36,364 nt of DNA. Source: a virus. Under the pieces are notes generated by a model that saw only the letters and a list, made by a program, of their open reading frames with translations, ran no database searches and had not been told where the DNA came from. Below are positions 6,504-15,531 of this stretch, piece after piece. Where the stretch lies: the IMG/VR virus record IMGVR_UViG_3300023181_000022, positions 1-36,364 of that record; one strand, given 5' to 3'. Both the position numbers and the translations under genes were made by a program. The stretch's first letter is position 1. Every line of letters begins with the position of its first letter.

Positions 6504-7327
6504 TATTTTTCAGTGATTAGCACGTCAACTGTTGCGCCTGAAACATTTCCCCATGTAGGCAAAAGTCCAACTACATCAACCCTATTTCTAACCAATACTG
6601 TAAAGCCTGTTGTAGATACGGAAGTAGTTCTAATATTTTGGCTGTCTGTCCCGTTTATAATATTAGCCTGAATATTCGGAGCAACGCTATAAGCTGTTCC
6701 AAAAGTAACAGTATAGGTTCCGGCCGTTATAGTTGTCCCCGAATACGTTTCTTGTCTTTTCTTTGATATTGTAAAGTTTGGATATGTTCCTCCCGTTGAA
6801 ATTCCGTTGCTCCCGGTTAAAGAAACCGTTTGATCCGGCAATGTATTGGCAATGACTCCGCCTGTTATGCTTATTCCTGTTCCTGCCGTGTTTAGTGGCG
6901 GAATAGTTGGCTTATTGGTTAAGTCTAAATAACTTCCGGAAAACAATGTAGGCTTTCCTGTAAGGTCACCATAAACACCACTAAATAAAGTTGGTTTGCT
7001 TGTTATTTCAGACCAATCAGGAACGTATGCTATAGGTTTATAATTTGTTTTTACATAGGCCGAATCTGCAATACGCTTCCAAGAAGTACCATTGTTGAAT
7101 TCGATAAAGTTTCCCGCAGTATTGTACTGCAAAAGTCCTTTCTTTCTGAAAGTTTCAGTAATTGTACTATGGTCACCCAAAGGCATTAAGAATCTCAATT
7201 CAGAACCCAATCCGCCCTTATATTGTACGTGATAATTTGAACTGCCGTATTCATTGTATATCAATCCTCCCTGGGCAGAAATATTCATAGCAGACAATAA
7301 CAAGAATATTAATATTTTATTTTTCAT
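6503..7327 (-). CDS. Fibre-like repeat protein with an N-terminal signal peptide
   Basis: 274 residues. It begins with a clear Sec-type signal (MKNKILIFLLLSAMNISAQ). A fibre-like segment follows (GLLQYNTAGNFIEFNNGTSW), then three repeats of the SKPTLFSG / DLTGKPTLFSG / DLTNKPTIPP type at about residues 107-143. The C-terminal part is beta-rich (YSGTTITAGTYTVTFG ... VDVLITEK) and resembles adhesin or H-type-lectin-like fibre tips. The repeats and location after other fibre genes suggest a receptor-binding or fibre protein. The signal peptide is unexpected for a virion protein, so an exported role is possible. Confidence 0.65.
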   Translation of the reverse strand: MKNKILIFLLLSAMNISAQGGLIYNEYGSSNYHVQYKGGLGSELRFLMPLGDHSTITETFRKKGLLQYNTAGNFIEFNNGTSWKRIADSAYVKTNYKPIAYVPDWSEITSKPTLFSGVYGDLTGKPTLFSGSYLDLTNKPTIPPLNTAGTGISITGGVIANTLPDQTVSLTGSNGISTGGTYPNFTISKKRQETYSGTTITAGTYTVTFGTAYSVAPNIQANIINGTDSQNIRTTSVSTTGFTVLVRNRVDVVGLLPTWGNVSGATVDVLITEK

Positions 7328-7337
7328 TTTTTGTATT

Positions 7338-7910
7338 TTAGTATGTTACCTTAATTAAGTCGCCCGCATCTACCGATACGTTTATTATTCCAGTTTCAGG
7401 ATTATATACTGGATTTATTATAGTAAACCCATTAATTTCTACTTCTGAAACAAATTCGTGACCTATAACCCTAGGAACTGTTATTGTATCAGAACCAACA
7501 ACGGCCTGAAATCTATACGTCAAATCCACCCGGCTTTCATCATAATTCTCTGGAAACACATAAGTAGGGTCAAATTCCAGTATATCATGTATGCATTTTT
7601 CATAGAGTCTTTTTCTGTCTAATGTTGCCTTAAAAGGCATTGGTTGTCTTTCATAAATCCATCTTATTACATGCCTATCCGTATCCAAAAGAGCTTGATC
7701 TAATTCTAATATAGTATTAAAAATATTTCTTTCTAATTGGGTGGTTAAACTTTCGTACCATTCTTGATTTATTTCATCCCACTTTGGAACATAATCAAAT
7801 TGATTTGTATAAAGTGTTTCTGTGAAATTTAATTCAGGTTCATTTTCCCACTGCCACTGTTCATAATTACCTCCCCACTGCCCATCGGGCATAATTCTTG
7901 ATTTTATCAT
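7338..7910 (-). CDS. Putative virion or tail-tip protein of unknown function
   Basis: 190 residues. The N-terminal half is tryptophan- and tyrosine-rich (GGNYEQWQWENEP, YVPKWDEINQEWYE). The C-terminal third is a beta-rich segment (TYRFQAVVGSDTITVPRVIG ... DAGDLIKVTY) with a bacterial-Ig-like flavour. It lies between two fibre-like genes, so a structural role is inferred from context. Confidence 0.55.
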   Translation of the reverse strand: MIKSRIMPDGQWGGNYEQWQWENEPELNFTETLYTNQFDYVPKWDEINQEWYESLTTQLERNIFNTILELDQALLDTDRHVIRWIYERQPMPFKATLDRKRLYEKCIHDILEFDPTYVFPENYDESRVDLTYRFQAVVGSDTITVPRVIGHEFVSEVEINGFTIINPVYNPETGIINVSVDAGDLIKVTY

Positions 7911-7921
7911 TTTATCATTTT

Positions 7922-9000
<1,079 letters not shown>

Positions 9001-9001
9001 T

Positions 9002-9499
9002 TTAGAAATACCATGGCCCATTTGTCTGCGGTTTAGGGTTGACTATATTTTGATCATTGTATTTGAATTCCGGAATAGAACTTTTATTTTTGCACAGCCA
9101 TTTTTCCATACGGTTGCAGTACATTTCCGCTTTGTTCCTCTGGTTGTTTGCGATAAAGTCAACCTCCGTCTTGTCTGCAGGCTGTCCGTTTTGGGGCGTG
9201 TGCCTGTATATTCCCCCGTTGTCCACCATATAGGCCGCACATAATATGTATTCCAATGCGGACTGGTGTATAAGAAACGGCTTTATGTATTTAGAAAAAA
9301 GTACCTCGTAGTTGCCCGTAAGCGTTTCGGCTTGGAAATCCGCCAGTATCTTGTTAAAAAGGTTTTCCCCCAAAACCTCCTCCAGTTTGGAATTCTGCGC
9401 ATCTATAATACAGAACCTGTACTTGTCCACGTCGATATTACCCCCAAGTGGCGTACTCGATGTTATCTCGTTATCTGAAAGCAGGATTATTTCTTCCAT
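9002..9499 (-). CDS. Head-tail connector-like protein (DUF6712 type)
   Basis: 165 residues. A helical protein whose pattern (FCIIDAQNSKLEEVLGENLF, FLIHQSALEYILCAAYMVDN, NKAEMYCNRMEKWL) resembles DUF6712 proteins found next to portal genes in Bacteroidota phages, thought to be head-completion adaptors. It overlaps the portal gene end by 1 nt (TAATG). The family name is given from recognition, without a search. Confidence 0.65.
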   Translation of the reverse strand: MEEIILLSDNEITSSTPLGGNIDVDKYRFCIIDAQNSKLEEVLGENLFNKILADFQAETLTGNYEVLFSKYIKPFLIHQSALEYILCAAYMVDNGGIYRHTPQNGQPADKTEVDFIANNQRNKAEMYCNRMEKWLCKNKSSIPEFKYNDQNIVNPKPQTNGPWYF

Positions 9500-11190
9500 T
9501 ATTTTTCATTTAGGTAACCGTTGTTTGGCATGTCGGCAGGATATTTGGCAACCAGAGGGTTGTTTTTCTCTATCCTTGCTTCCTTTCTTTCAGAAGGTTC
9601 AAGGTTGTTAATTATCTCACGGGCATCTGCCGAATTGATAGACTTGTTGTTTCTCCTCAGGTATATTTTTCTCTGCCAGTAGTGCTGGCAGTTAGGACCG
9701 CCCTTGTAAAGGAATATATTATATTTGTCAGATCCGTGTGGTCCAAAACCAGCATTTACAACCTTGTCGCCAGCCAGTATGATATCTTCTTTTCTGTAAA
9801 CTTTTGAGGCTCCCATCATTTTTGCACAGAACGCTCTCTGCGGTGCCAGGCTTCCGGCATATTCGTAACGCACCTTGAAAAGGCTTGTGTCCTGTTCGCT
9901 TGATGCATTCGGAAACGAACTTGGTACGGATGCAAGGTTTAGAGAAATTTCCTCCAGTTCCGGCATTCCTTCAATCCTCATGCAGTCGATTTCTTCCCAG
10001 TCGTTTACGTCGATATCCTCTCCAAGTCCTATAAGGGAATCTGCAACTGCATCGTCCAATTGTATTTCGTGGCTGTTCAGTGTTGTTGCCTCTGGCTGTG
10101 TAGGCTGTCTCAAAGGTATAAAATCCAAATCGATACCCATTCCTGCGTCCGAAAATATTTCCATCAGCGCATCTAGAATAATTTCCTTCTTTGGTTGTAT
10201 AACATTTATCATAAGCTCGTTGAATGCAGACTCCATTTCGTTTGCATTATTACCGAGTCCGGTATTGTCCTTAATACCGAAGAGTGTAGGAGATGTTACG
10301 CGGTGTGCAATCATAAGCTTCTGCGTGGCTTCCTGACTCAAGAACTCATACTGCTTGTGGGCCTCTGAAACCTCAAGAGCCTCAACGGTTACTGCGTTTT
10401 CTTTGTTATCATTAAAATTTATAACTTGCTTGTTGGCATTTCTGGAACCTGTAAGCCCCCCATGCATTCCGTCAAGAATTTTTCTTTTTTCCTCGTCTGT
10501 TTCAGGTTCTCCATTGTTCATATTTATGATATGACCGAAAGATAATCCATTCTGGATATGGTTTACGCAGTAGTTTGCGATTTCTTCCTCAAGCATTGCA
10601 TACGGAAGTCCGGAAAGATATGCAGGGTCCGTAAAGTATTTTCGCCCTACCTGATAATCTGAAATAATATATATGGCATTTTTAGAGGTTTTATCTTTAA
10701 AATGAAAGCTTATTATTTCTTCTGGTGGGTATATTCTGGTATTATAGAAGTCCTGGCAGTACCAGTAAGATGTTATGTCGCCTTCCTCGTCTAGTTTGGA
10801 AGGGGCAACCATCTGCCTAGGAACGTGCTTTAGTTTCTGTATATCGCCAGACTTGTAGATTATCTCTATAGAGGCTTCCCCGAATATTGCATAGTCGGCG
10901 CATATATTTCGAAGGTCTGTTTTGGAAAGGCATGACTGTATCTTTGCGAACTGCAGTGCCTTTGAGTTCCTTTGTTTTGAAGTAAGCCCCTTTCCGTAGA
11001 TAAACTGCGCGTAGCTGTCAATAATTGCCCTGTTTGTAGGAGATCCGTTGTACCTGTCAATTATATAGTTATAAAAGCACCTTCTCTTGTTGTCAACGAC
11101 ATATTCATTCAGCACATAGTTTCTTGTGCGTACTTCCTGAACTTTTGGGCGTTCGTAACAGCATGCCGATAATTGTACTTCTATACTCAT
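9499..11190 (-). CDS. Portal protein with extra C-terminal domain
   Basis: 563 residues. The first ~390 residues have portal features: RAIIDSYAQFIYGKGLT near the N-terminus, ICADYAIFGEASIEIIY, the HVPRQMVAPS and YWYCQDF segments, SGLPYAMLEEEIANYCVNHI, and VTSPTLFGIKDNTGLGNNAN in the stem region. The last ~125 residues form a second unit beginning FKVRYEYAGSLAPQRAFCAK, with VYRKEDI, FGPHGSDKYNIFLYKGGPNC and HYWQRKIYLRR. It resembles a Cys/His-containing C-terminal module of minor head proteins (gp7/Mu F-like). The fusion is an inference from motif similarity. The portal forms the dodecameric ring at the capsid vertex. It lies after the capsid gene, not directly after the terminase. Confidence 0.85.
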   Translation of the reverse strand: MSIEVQLSACCYERPKVQEVRTRNYVLNEYVVDNKRRCFYNYIIDRYNGSPTNRAIIDSYAQFIYGKGLTSKQRNSKALQFAKIQSCLSKTDLRNICADYAIFGEASIEIIYKSGDIQKLKHVPRQMVAPSKLDEEGDITSYWYCQDFYNTRIYPPEEIISFHFKDKTSKNAIYIISDYQVGRKYFTDPAYLSGLPYAMLEEEIANYCVNHIQNGLSFGHIINMNNGEPETDEEKRKILDGMHGGLTGSRNANKQVINFNDNKENAVTVEALEVSEAHKQYEFLSQEATQKLMIAHRVTSPTLFGIKDNTGLGNNANEMESAFNELMINVIQPKKEIILDALMEIFSDAGMGIDLDFIPLRQPTQPEATTLNSHEIQLDDAVADSLIGLGEDIDVNDWEEIDCMRIEGMPELEEISLNLASVPSSFPNASSEQDTSLFKVRYEYAGSLAPQRAFCAKMMGASKVYRKEDIILAGDKVVNAGFGPHGSDKYNIFLYKGGPNCQHYWQRKIYLRRNNKSINSADAREIINNLEPSERKEARIEKNNPLVAKYPADMPNNGYLNEK

Positions 11191-11477
11191 TTGGTAAGTT
11201 TATAATTTTCTAAATCCGCTTCGTCGGTTGCATATATCTTGCCCCTGTAAAGAAGTTTTCCGTCAGCTTCGTAAAGCTCAAGTTCATAACTTCCCCCTTC
11301 CTTGAAATCGTATGCGAATTCGGCTTTAAGATATCCGGAATCATCTACGGCCGACAAAGGGAAAGTATCTTCAAGATTCTTCAGCTCGTACCTGATATAT
11401 AAATTAGGGTCTGAAACAATCTTTCTTGTTACGACCTTTAACGTGTGCATATTGTCCGAAGGCTTAAATACTTTCAT
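11187..11477 (-). CDS. Small beta-rich head/tail structural protein
   Basis: 96 residues from the ATG at 11475-11477 (MKVFKPSDNMHTLKVVTRKI). A longer ORF from 11519 is rejected because its first codons lie within a terminator stem and a promoter. The C-terminal pattern GSYELELYEADGKLLYRGKIYAT is that of a small Ig-like or OB-like structural protein seen between tail-tube and portal genes in Bacteroidota phages. It overlaps the portal start by 4 nt. Confidence 0.6.
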   Translation of the reverse strand: MKVFKPSDNMHTLKVVTRKIVSDPNLYIRYELKNLEDTFPLSAVDDSGYLKAEFAYDFKEGGSYELELYEADGKLLYRGKIYATDEADLENYKLTK

Positions 11478-11480
11478 ATA

Positions 11481-11509
11481 CAAATATATTAAAAAATGCC
11501 CTATAACAA
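11481..11509 (-). promoter_or_regulatory. Bacteroidota-type promoter ahead of the portal operon
   Basis: On the minus strand a TTG (11507-11509) is followed by 18 nt and TATATTTG (11481-11488). It lies 3 nt upstream of the ATG at 11477, so the transcript would be almost leaderless. The -33 element falls within the loop of the terminator at 11494-11521, which overlaps a termination and a start signal. Confidence 0.6.
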
Positions 11510-11521
11510 GCAAGGGCATTT
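11494..11521 (-). terminator. Intrinsic terminator after the 177-residue tail-tube-like gene
   Basis: AAATGCCCT (11494-11502) pairs with AGGGCATTT (11513-11521), 9 bp with a 10-nt loop. Minus-strand RNA continues UUUUUUAAUAUA. It is 30 nt past the end of the gene at 11551-12084. Confidence 0.8.
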
Positions 11522-11550
11522 GATAATTATTGAAACAAACAAAACATTTT

Positions 11551-12084
11551 TTAAGGTGTAACTACCTCGTCAGAAACGAGTGCTTTCAATGCCGTAATTG
11601 CCGTTGGCGAAAGGAAAGGGGCAAACGTATCGTCCATAGACTGCAACGTTATATTGTACCCGCTCAAATCTCCGCCTGCGCCTCCTGTCTGTGATACTGC
11701 CGTAGTTGAATCCATACCGGTATCGATACCTACAACTTTCACGTTTCCGTTATAGTCGTGGACAAACGCTACAACCCTTCCATAAAGCAGGGCCTGTAGT
11801 TCTGTCTGGCTTTCCGCTCCCAGTTTAGGAAGCGTTACCGCCAAGGCCTGCACAATTTCAGTTGTACGGTTTTCCAAACTTGTTGTGGCGGTTTCCGTAA
11901 GCGTGTTTGCGGTCCCCTTTACCTCGTACCTGAACACTTCTGTAAGTGATACCGGAAGCGTAGCTACAAGTCCGTTGGCTACAACAAATCCATATTCAGA
12001 ATAATTCGCAAAATCAATCCTTTTGATTCCGCCTCTCTGGTCTTTGCAGGACAAAAGCCTGCCTTTTGCTAAATCGCATGCCAT
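11551..12084 (-). CDS. Probable tail tube protein
   Basis: 177 residues. It starts MACDLAKGRLLSCKDQRGG. The pattern FRYEVKGTANTLTETATTSL, VTLPKLGAESQTELQALLYG, VVAFVHDYNGNVKVVGID and GYNITLQSMDDTFAPFL resembles tail-tube or major-tail proteins downstream of the capsid gene in Bacteroidota siphophages. It would polymerise around the tape measure. It could instead be a capsid decoration protein. An intergenic hairpin separates it from the capsid gene, and a terminator follows it. Confidence 0.55.
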   Translation of the reverse strand: MACDLAKGRLLSCKDQRGGIKRIDFANYSEYGFVVANGLVATLPVSLTEVFRYEVKGTANTLTETATTSLENRTTEIVQALAVTLPKLGAESQTELQALLYGRVVAFVHDYNGNVKVVGIDTGMDSTTAVSQTGGAGGDLSGYNITLQSMDDTFAPFLSPTAITALKALVSDEVVTP

Positions 12085-12101
12085 GTGCTTTTATTTTTTA
12101 A

Positions 12102-12120
12102 GGGGAAGACCCGCTTCCCC
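12102..12120. other. GC-rich hairpin between capsid and tail-tube-like genes
   Basis: GGGGAAG (12102-12108) pairs with CTTCCCC (12114-12120) around a 5-nt loop. In the minus-strand direction only TTAAAAAATAAAA follows, so termination would be weak. A 3' stability or processing element for the abundant capsid message is a plausible role (inference). Confidence 0.5.
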
Positions 12121-12128
12121 GTTATTTT

Positions 12129-13151
12129 TTATCCTACGTAAAGAACGTTATATCTCTGGTTTGCAACGTGCGGTTTCAATGTAGCTTCTACTTTGATAAA
12201 CCACATGTCGGAATTTGCCTGAACCTTCTCGATAACAATTTTATTATTATCGGAAACAAGATCGGTTGTCCAAACCAAATGCTGTTTAGGGGAAGCAATC
12301 ATTACGTTTTCAGGAAGCGGTACAAATTTTATTTCCACTCCGTTGAAGTAGTATTTGCTTTTGTCTTCCGAAACGCTGAATGCATCCTTGTAGTTGGTCG
12401 GAGTGTTGTTATAGATGTTGATCATCTGTTTGTGGCTTCTTGGAGCATAAATAAATACGTCCCTGTCCGATCTTTCTAAAACTACAGCTGGGATTGCCGC
12501 ATATATTTTGTCGTATTCTGCCTTTATGTTTGACGCAGTAATGGTAGTACCTACAACCTTGATTCTTCCTCCTACTGCTCCTGTCTGGGCAACGTTTGAG
12601 GAGTTATAAATCATGTTGGTTACAATACCATCCCAAAGTCCGGCAGTAGTTGCCGCAACAAGTGTCTGTTCTGCCGCACCTACAGAAGTCTGTGCAGTAC
12701 CCGGAGTAAGTCCAGCTACTGTAGTTTTTGTCGCCGCCAGTGCATTGTTCCAGAATTTGTTTTCAACATCTGATGAAATCTGTCCTGCATACAACGACAT
12801 AATAAGTCTTTCGTATTCGGTGCTCATAGTTTCCCATGCGCCAGGCTTCATGTCCCTTTTGAATCTTGAAAATCTCAAGTTGTCCGGACAGAACTCGTCG
12901 TAGTAAAGATATTTTACGGGAGTGACTATCGTATCGAAAAGGTCCTGCGACCCTGAAGGTGTAGGAACTCCGCACGTATACGGTTGCATGGCAATGTCTA
13001 CCGTTGCCTCGGTGAAAATTGTTTCTGCCTTTACGTCATCCTCAAAGATAACCAGGTCTTCAGAAACGGTTTTGTTTTCAAAGAATAATTCCTCAAAAAT
13101 AGGCTCGGCCGCTACGCCTCTAATTGCTACGTTGTTATAGTTTATTGCCAT
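12129..13151 (-). CDS. Major capsid protein
   Basis: 340 residues. It starts MAINYNNVAIRGVAAEPIFE. Other features are IFTEATVDIAMQPYTCGVPT, a SRFKRDMKPGAWETMSTEYE helix region, DRDVFIYAPRSHKQMINIYN and the C-terminal VKVEATLKP-type strand ending RYNVLYVG. The size and layout fit an HK97-fold capsid protein lacking a long delta domain, with the scaffold and protease supplied by the gene two upstream. It lies 2 nt from the 60-residue gene and is probably the most highly expressed structural gene. Confidence 0.75.
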   Translation of the reverse strand: MAINYNNVAIRGVAAEPIFEELFFENKTVSEDLVIFEDDVKAETIFTEATVDIAMQPYTCGVPTPSGSQDLFDTIVTPVKYLYYDEFCPDNLRFSRFKRDMKPGAWETMSTEYERLIMSLYAGQISSDVENKFWNNALAATKTTVAGLTPGTAQTSVGAAEQTLVAATTAGLWDGIVTNMIYNSSNVAQTGAVGGRIKVVGTTITASNIKAEYDKIYAAIPAVVLERSDRDVFIYAPRSHKQMINIYNNTPTNYKDAFSVSEDKSKYYFNGVEIKFVPLPENVMIASPKQHLVWTTDLVSDNNKIVIEKVQANSDMWFIKVEATLKPHVANQRYNVLYVG

Positions 13152-13153
13152 TG

Positions 13154-13336
13154 TTATTTATTTTTATCGTTTTTAACTGTTTTCTTTTTTTCTGCCGGAA
13201 GTTCCTCAAAGTCTTCTTCCGTAGCCTTTCCTGATTCCAGAAGGTAAACTGCTATATTATCTGTAATATTGCTATTGTCGATATTACTTGCAGGACCGAA
13301 TGGATGAATGACCGTGTTTTTTTTAAGCTTTGCCAT
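13154..13336 (-). CDS. Small head-module protein (60 aa)
   Basis: 60 residues, MAKLKKNTVIHPFGPASNID to a Glu/Lys-rich end (EEDFEELPAEKKKTVKNDKN). It lies between the protease/scaffold gene and the capsid gene with 2-nt gaps on both sides. Small acidic and basic proteins in this position may help head assembly. No family recognised. Confidence 0.65.
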   Translation of the reverse strand: MAKLKKNTVIHPFGPASNIDNSNITDNIAVYLLESGKATEEDFEELPAEKKKTVKNDKNK

Positions 13337-13338
13337 TG

Positions 13339-14433
13339 TTAAGAGTTTTGCTTGTCGTATCTTCTTTTCTCAAGAGACGTCATATCCTCATATTTCTTTT
13401 CCGATACGCCTTTTTCTTTTGTTAGGCTTGTCGCTTCTTTTTCGCTCTTGAGTTCGGTTTTGAAATCTTCAAGGTCTTTTTTGATTTCCTCCCTGAAATG
13501 TTGCATTTCCGTTCCGATTGTCTTTGCCAATTGGTAGAATACCTCCTGCGTGTGCTTTTCGCTCTTGACTCCTGGGGTTTTCTCTGCTTCAGGCTTTGGG
13601 ACTTCCGCTTCAAGTTCTGCCTCAACTTCTTTCGGCTTCATTTCTTTTGCAAGTCCTCCTTCTACCATAAGCACCATATCATTGTCAAGGATATATTCCC
13701 CATCCGGCACAGGAAGTTTTTCTCCGCCTTCAGAAGTAATGAAAAGCTGTGCGCCCGCCACAAGTTCCTCTCCGTCGAACTCTATAGTTAGGCTCTGGTC
13801 TTTTGTCATTGCCTTTCCAAGACTAACCTTATCTTTTTTACCCAAAGAGGCAAATCCTTCTTTTATGGCTTCCGTTATTGATTTTAAATCCATCTTATCA
13901 CTGTTTAAATTAATTTTTTCCAAATCGAAAAATCCGTCTATTGAGAACCCGGTAACTTTTCCTGTCTTGATATAGTCGTTCCACACTTCCTCGTTGTCAA
14001 CCTTCATAAGCGAGAACCATGTATTGTTCGGCTCGTTCAGTCCGTATGCAATTGACTTGTCGTGTACGTCGTCTTCCTTGATCCAGTTCTCTACAAATGC
14101 AACCTGCGACAGTACAACATCTTCGTTGTGTTCAAGCGTGGAATTTTTATTATACCCCATTCTTGAAAAGTTGTGGCATGCAAGCCTTACCGTTTCCGCG
14201 GGAAAAACTATATTGAATTCCTTCCCGCCCTGCTTTCTGTAAATTGGCTTGTCAGGAATAAGAACGGCTCCTAAAAGCATTCTCTTTTCTTCGTTTACCA
14301 CTTTTAGCTGGACCTTTGTTTCTTTTTTTGCAAGCGCGATGAACATCGACTCCATTGCAGGATTCTCTACAAGAGAAATTCCGTAAACGCCCTCTGTTTC
14401 CCCGTCCTTGAATATGACTTTATATGTTTCCAT
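13339..14433 (-). CDS. XkdF-like prohead protease with scaffold-like C-terminus
   Basis: 364 residues. The N-terminal ~180 residues carry the XkdF-type pattern: YKVIFKDGETEGVYGISLVE, NPAMESMFIAL, MLLGAVLIPDKPIYRKQGGK, HNEDVVLSQVAFVENWIKED and KTGKVTGFSIDGFFDLEKIN. This family is used as prohead protease in many Firmicutes and Bacteroidota phages. The C-terminal ~100 residues are Glu/Lys-rich and probably coiled coil, as expected for an internal scaffold removed by the protease. It overlaps the 62-residue gene upstream by 14 nt. Confidence 0.75.
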   Translation of the reverse strand: METYKVIFKDGETEGVYGISLVENPAMESMFIALAKKETKVQLKVVNEEKRMLLGAVLIPDKPIYRKQGGKEFNIVFPAETVRLACHNFSRMGYNKNSTLEHNEDVVLSQVAFVENWIKEDDVHDKSIAYGLNEPNNTWFSLMKVDNEEVWNDYIKTGKVTGFSIDGFFDLEKINLNSDKMDLKSITEAIKEGFASLGKKDKVSLGKAMTKDQSLTIEFDGEELVAGAQLFITSEGGEKLPVPDGEYILDNDMVLMVEGGLAKEMKPKEVEAELEAEVPKPEAEKTPGVKSEKHTQEVFYQLAKTIGTEMQHFREEIKKDLEDFKTELKSEKEATSLTKEKGVSEKKYEDMTSLEKRRYDKQNS

Positions 14434-14608
14434 TCGACACGGGTACTATTGATTCTATGACGTTGCATTTATATTCTTCCTCGGTACCCTGATTTTTTAT
14501 GACCTGGGATATGGTGTATATCTTATCGGCAATCGTATGCACCCCTACTGGCAGTTCAATGTATGCCGATACGGTGCTTTCCAATTTTATCGCTTTTATT
14601 TTACCCAT
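14420..14608 (-). CDS. Small beta-rich protein at the head-operon start (62 aa)
   Basis: 62 residues, MGKIKAIKLESTVSAYIELP, with a VIKNQGTEEEYKCNVIESIV segment. It is the first gene of the head block after the plus-strand island. It overlaps the protease gene by 14 nt. No family recognised, and I could not find a convincing promoter just upstream. Confidence 0.6.
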   Translation of the reverse strand: MGKIKAIKLESTVSAYIELPVGVHTIADKIYTISQVIKNQGTEEEYKCNVIESIVPVSNGNI

Positions 14609-14747
14609 TTTTATGCTTTGTTCTTATCCTATTAACGACAAAAACGCAAAACTGTATCAATCCTTTGGGAAATATATACGAAAAAACACCCATTAACCCC
14701 AGTAAAATATAGATGCAGCCGATTATAAAAAATAATTCTATTTTTAT

Positions 14748-14778
14748 TTGTAGGACAACGTGCGACGTATTATATTTG
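14748..14778 (+). promoter_or_regulatory. Bacteroidota-type promoter for the RHH gene
   Basis: On the plus strand TTTG (ending 14750) is followed by a 20-nt spacer and TATATTTG (14771-14778), a good match to TTTG-N19-TAnnTTTG. It lies 26 nt upstream of the ATG at 14804. Confidence 0.75.
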
Positions 14779-14803
14779 CATGACAATTTTAAATCATTTA
14801 AAA

Positions 14804-14944
14804 ATGAAAACAACAGAAGCAAAAATTAAAAGGTCGGTTCGAATAAGTCCCGACGTTATCGAAAAGATTCAGAAAATAGCAGACGAGAAGGAATGGACCT
14901 TCTCCTATACCGTGGACAAAATATTAAGGGAATACAAACAGTAA
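14804..14944 (+). CDS. Ribbon-helix-helix regulator (46 aa)
   Basis: 46 residues: MKTTEAKIKRSVRISPDVIE followed by KIQKIADEKEWTFSYTVDKI and a short end. The beta strand KIKRSVRIS, helix SPDVIEKIQKIADEKE and second helix SYTVDKILREYKQ match the RHH/CopG fold almost without extra residues. It probably binds DNA as a dimer. It is the first gene of the plus-strand island, has its own promoter, and is transcribed divergently from the head operon, so autoregulation or control of the neighbouring leader is plausible (inference). Confidence 0.75.
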   Translation: MKTTEAKIKRSVRISPDVIEKIQKIADEKEWTFSYTVDKILREYKQ

Positions 14945-15235
14945 AATTAAACATTATCCGTGCTTCCGTCCCTAAAATCTATATTCCACCTCTTGCAGAC
15001 CTGCCTTTTCTTTCTGCCATATCCGCCTCGAATTCCGTTCGCATTTTGCCTGAACCGGATACTCGAAAGGCTTGAAATGTCCGAATAATCCAAACAGTGG
15101 CGTAGTATATACAAGGTTCGCAATCTTCAATAAATTATCTTTGCGCCCGGATATTCCAGAAATATAACCGAATATCCCAAAATGGGGAAATCCGTAAGGA
15201 TTGTAATTTTAATGTTATTAATTTTGTTTCGTGTT
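14945..15235. other. Gene-free stretch with an inverted repeat
   Basis: No convincing coding region on either strand. It holds GGATATTC (15150s) with its complement GAATATCC about 13 nt later, and CCC-AAAAT-GGG just after. AAGGATT here has its complement AATCCTT beyond the promoter at 15236-15263. These could be operator sites for the RHH protein encoded upstream, but this is only a positional guess. Confidence 0.4.
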
Positions 15236-15263
15236 TTGTTTTTGGTATATTTATATATATTTG
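15236..15263 (+). promoter_or_regulatory. Bacteroidota-type promoter for the DUF4468 gene leader
   Basis: TTG (15236-15238), a 17-nt spacer and TATATTTG (15256-15263) on the plus strand. Transcripts from here would carry about 245 nt of leader up to the T8 tract at 15507-15514 and about 290 nt before the ATG at 15562. Confidence 0.65.
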
Positions 15264-15399
15264 TAATCCTTCCAAATAACAATCCCATCTAAAAATACAT
15301 ACCGATAAAGTCCTGATTTTTTTATCTTTGCTGAATTGGTTTTAAAATATCGAAGCGTTAGCTATTTTCGTGTTACCGAAATCTGAACATTTCCCATAA

Positions 15400-15514
15400 C
15401 ACACACAGAGAATAGATTGATGCTCACGCTCAGGCGTGGGTATTGTACTCTATGGGTGTGTGGGCAGTTCAGAGCCTCGGTAGCCTTTAGAGCTACAAGC
15501 CCACGCTTTTTTTT
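15400..15514 (+). promoter_or_regulatory. Attenuator-like structured leader RNA
   Basis: Structure A: CACACAC (15400-15406) pairs with GTGTGTG (15456-15462). Inside it AGAG pairs with CTCT (15448-15451), AATA with TATT (15441-15444), and CTCACGC (15423-15429) with GCGTGGG (15434-15440), about 22 bp in all. Structure B: GTGTGGGC (15458-15465) pairs with GCCCACGC (15499-15506) and is followed directly by T8 (15507-15514), with a small GTAGC/GCTAC hairpin inside. A and B share 15458-15462 and exclude each other, the layout of an antiterminator/terminator switch. No known riboswitch class was recognised. It could also be a stand-alone structured RNA ending at the T tract. Confidence 0.6.
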
Positions 15515-15531
15515 GTTTAACTTCCACCCAG

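Noticed and set aside
9312-10336. Long plus-strand ORFs opposite the connector and portal genes
   Set aside because: They lie wholly within clear minus-strand genes, have low-complexity Ser-rich translations and no start signals; they are antisense shadows.
13352-14242. Plus-strand ORFs opposite the protease/scaffold gene
   Set aside because: Ser/Phe-rich translations are the mirror of the Glu/Lys-rich scaffold codons, with no promoter or family match.
14601-14822. 73-codon minus-strand hydrophobic ORF upstream of the head operon
   Set aside because: It runs through the RHH promoter and start on the opposite strand. The hydrophobic translation reflects AT-rich DNA, and it is not linked to the next gene by a normal junction.
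15400-15514. tRNA or known riboswitch in the structured leader
   Set aside because: No cloverleaf, no TTCGANNC T-arm and no conserved core of a class I can recognise. Kept only as an attenuator-like structure.
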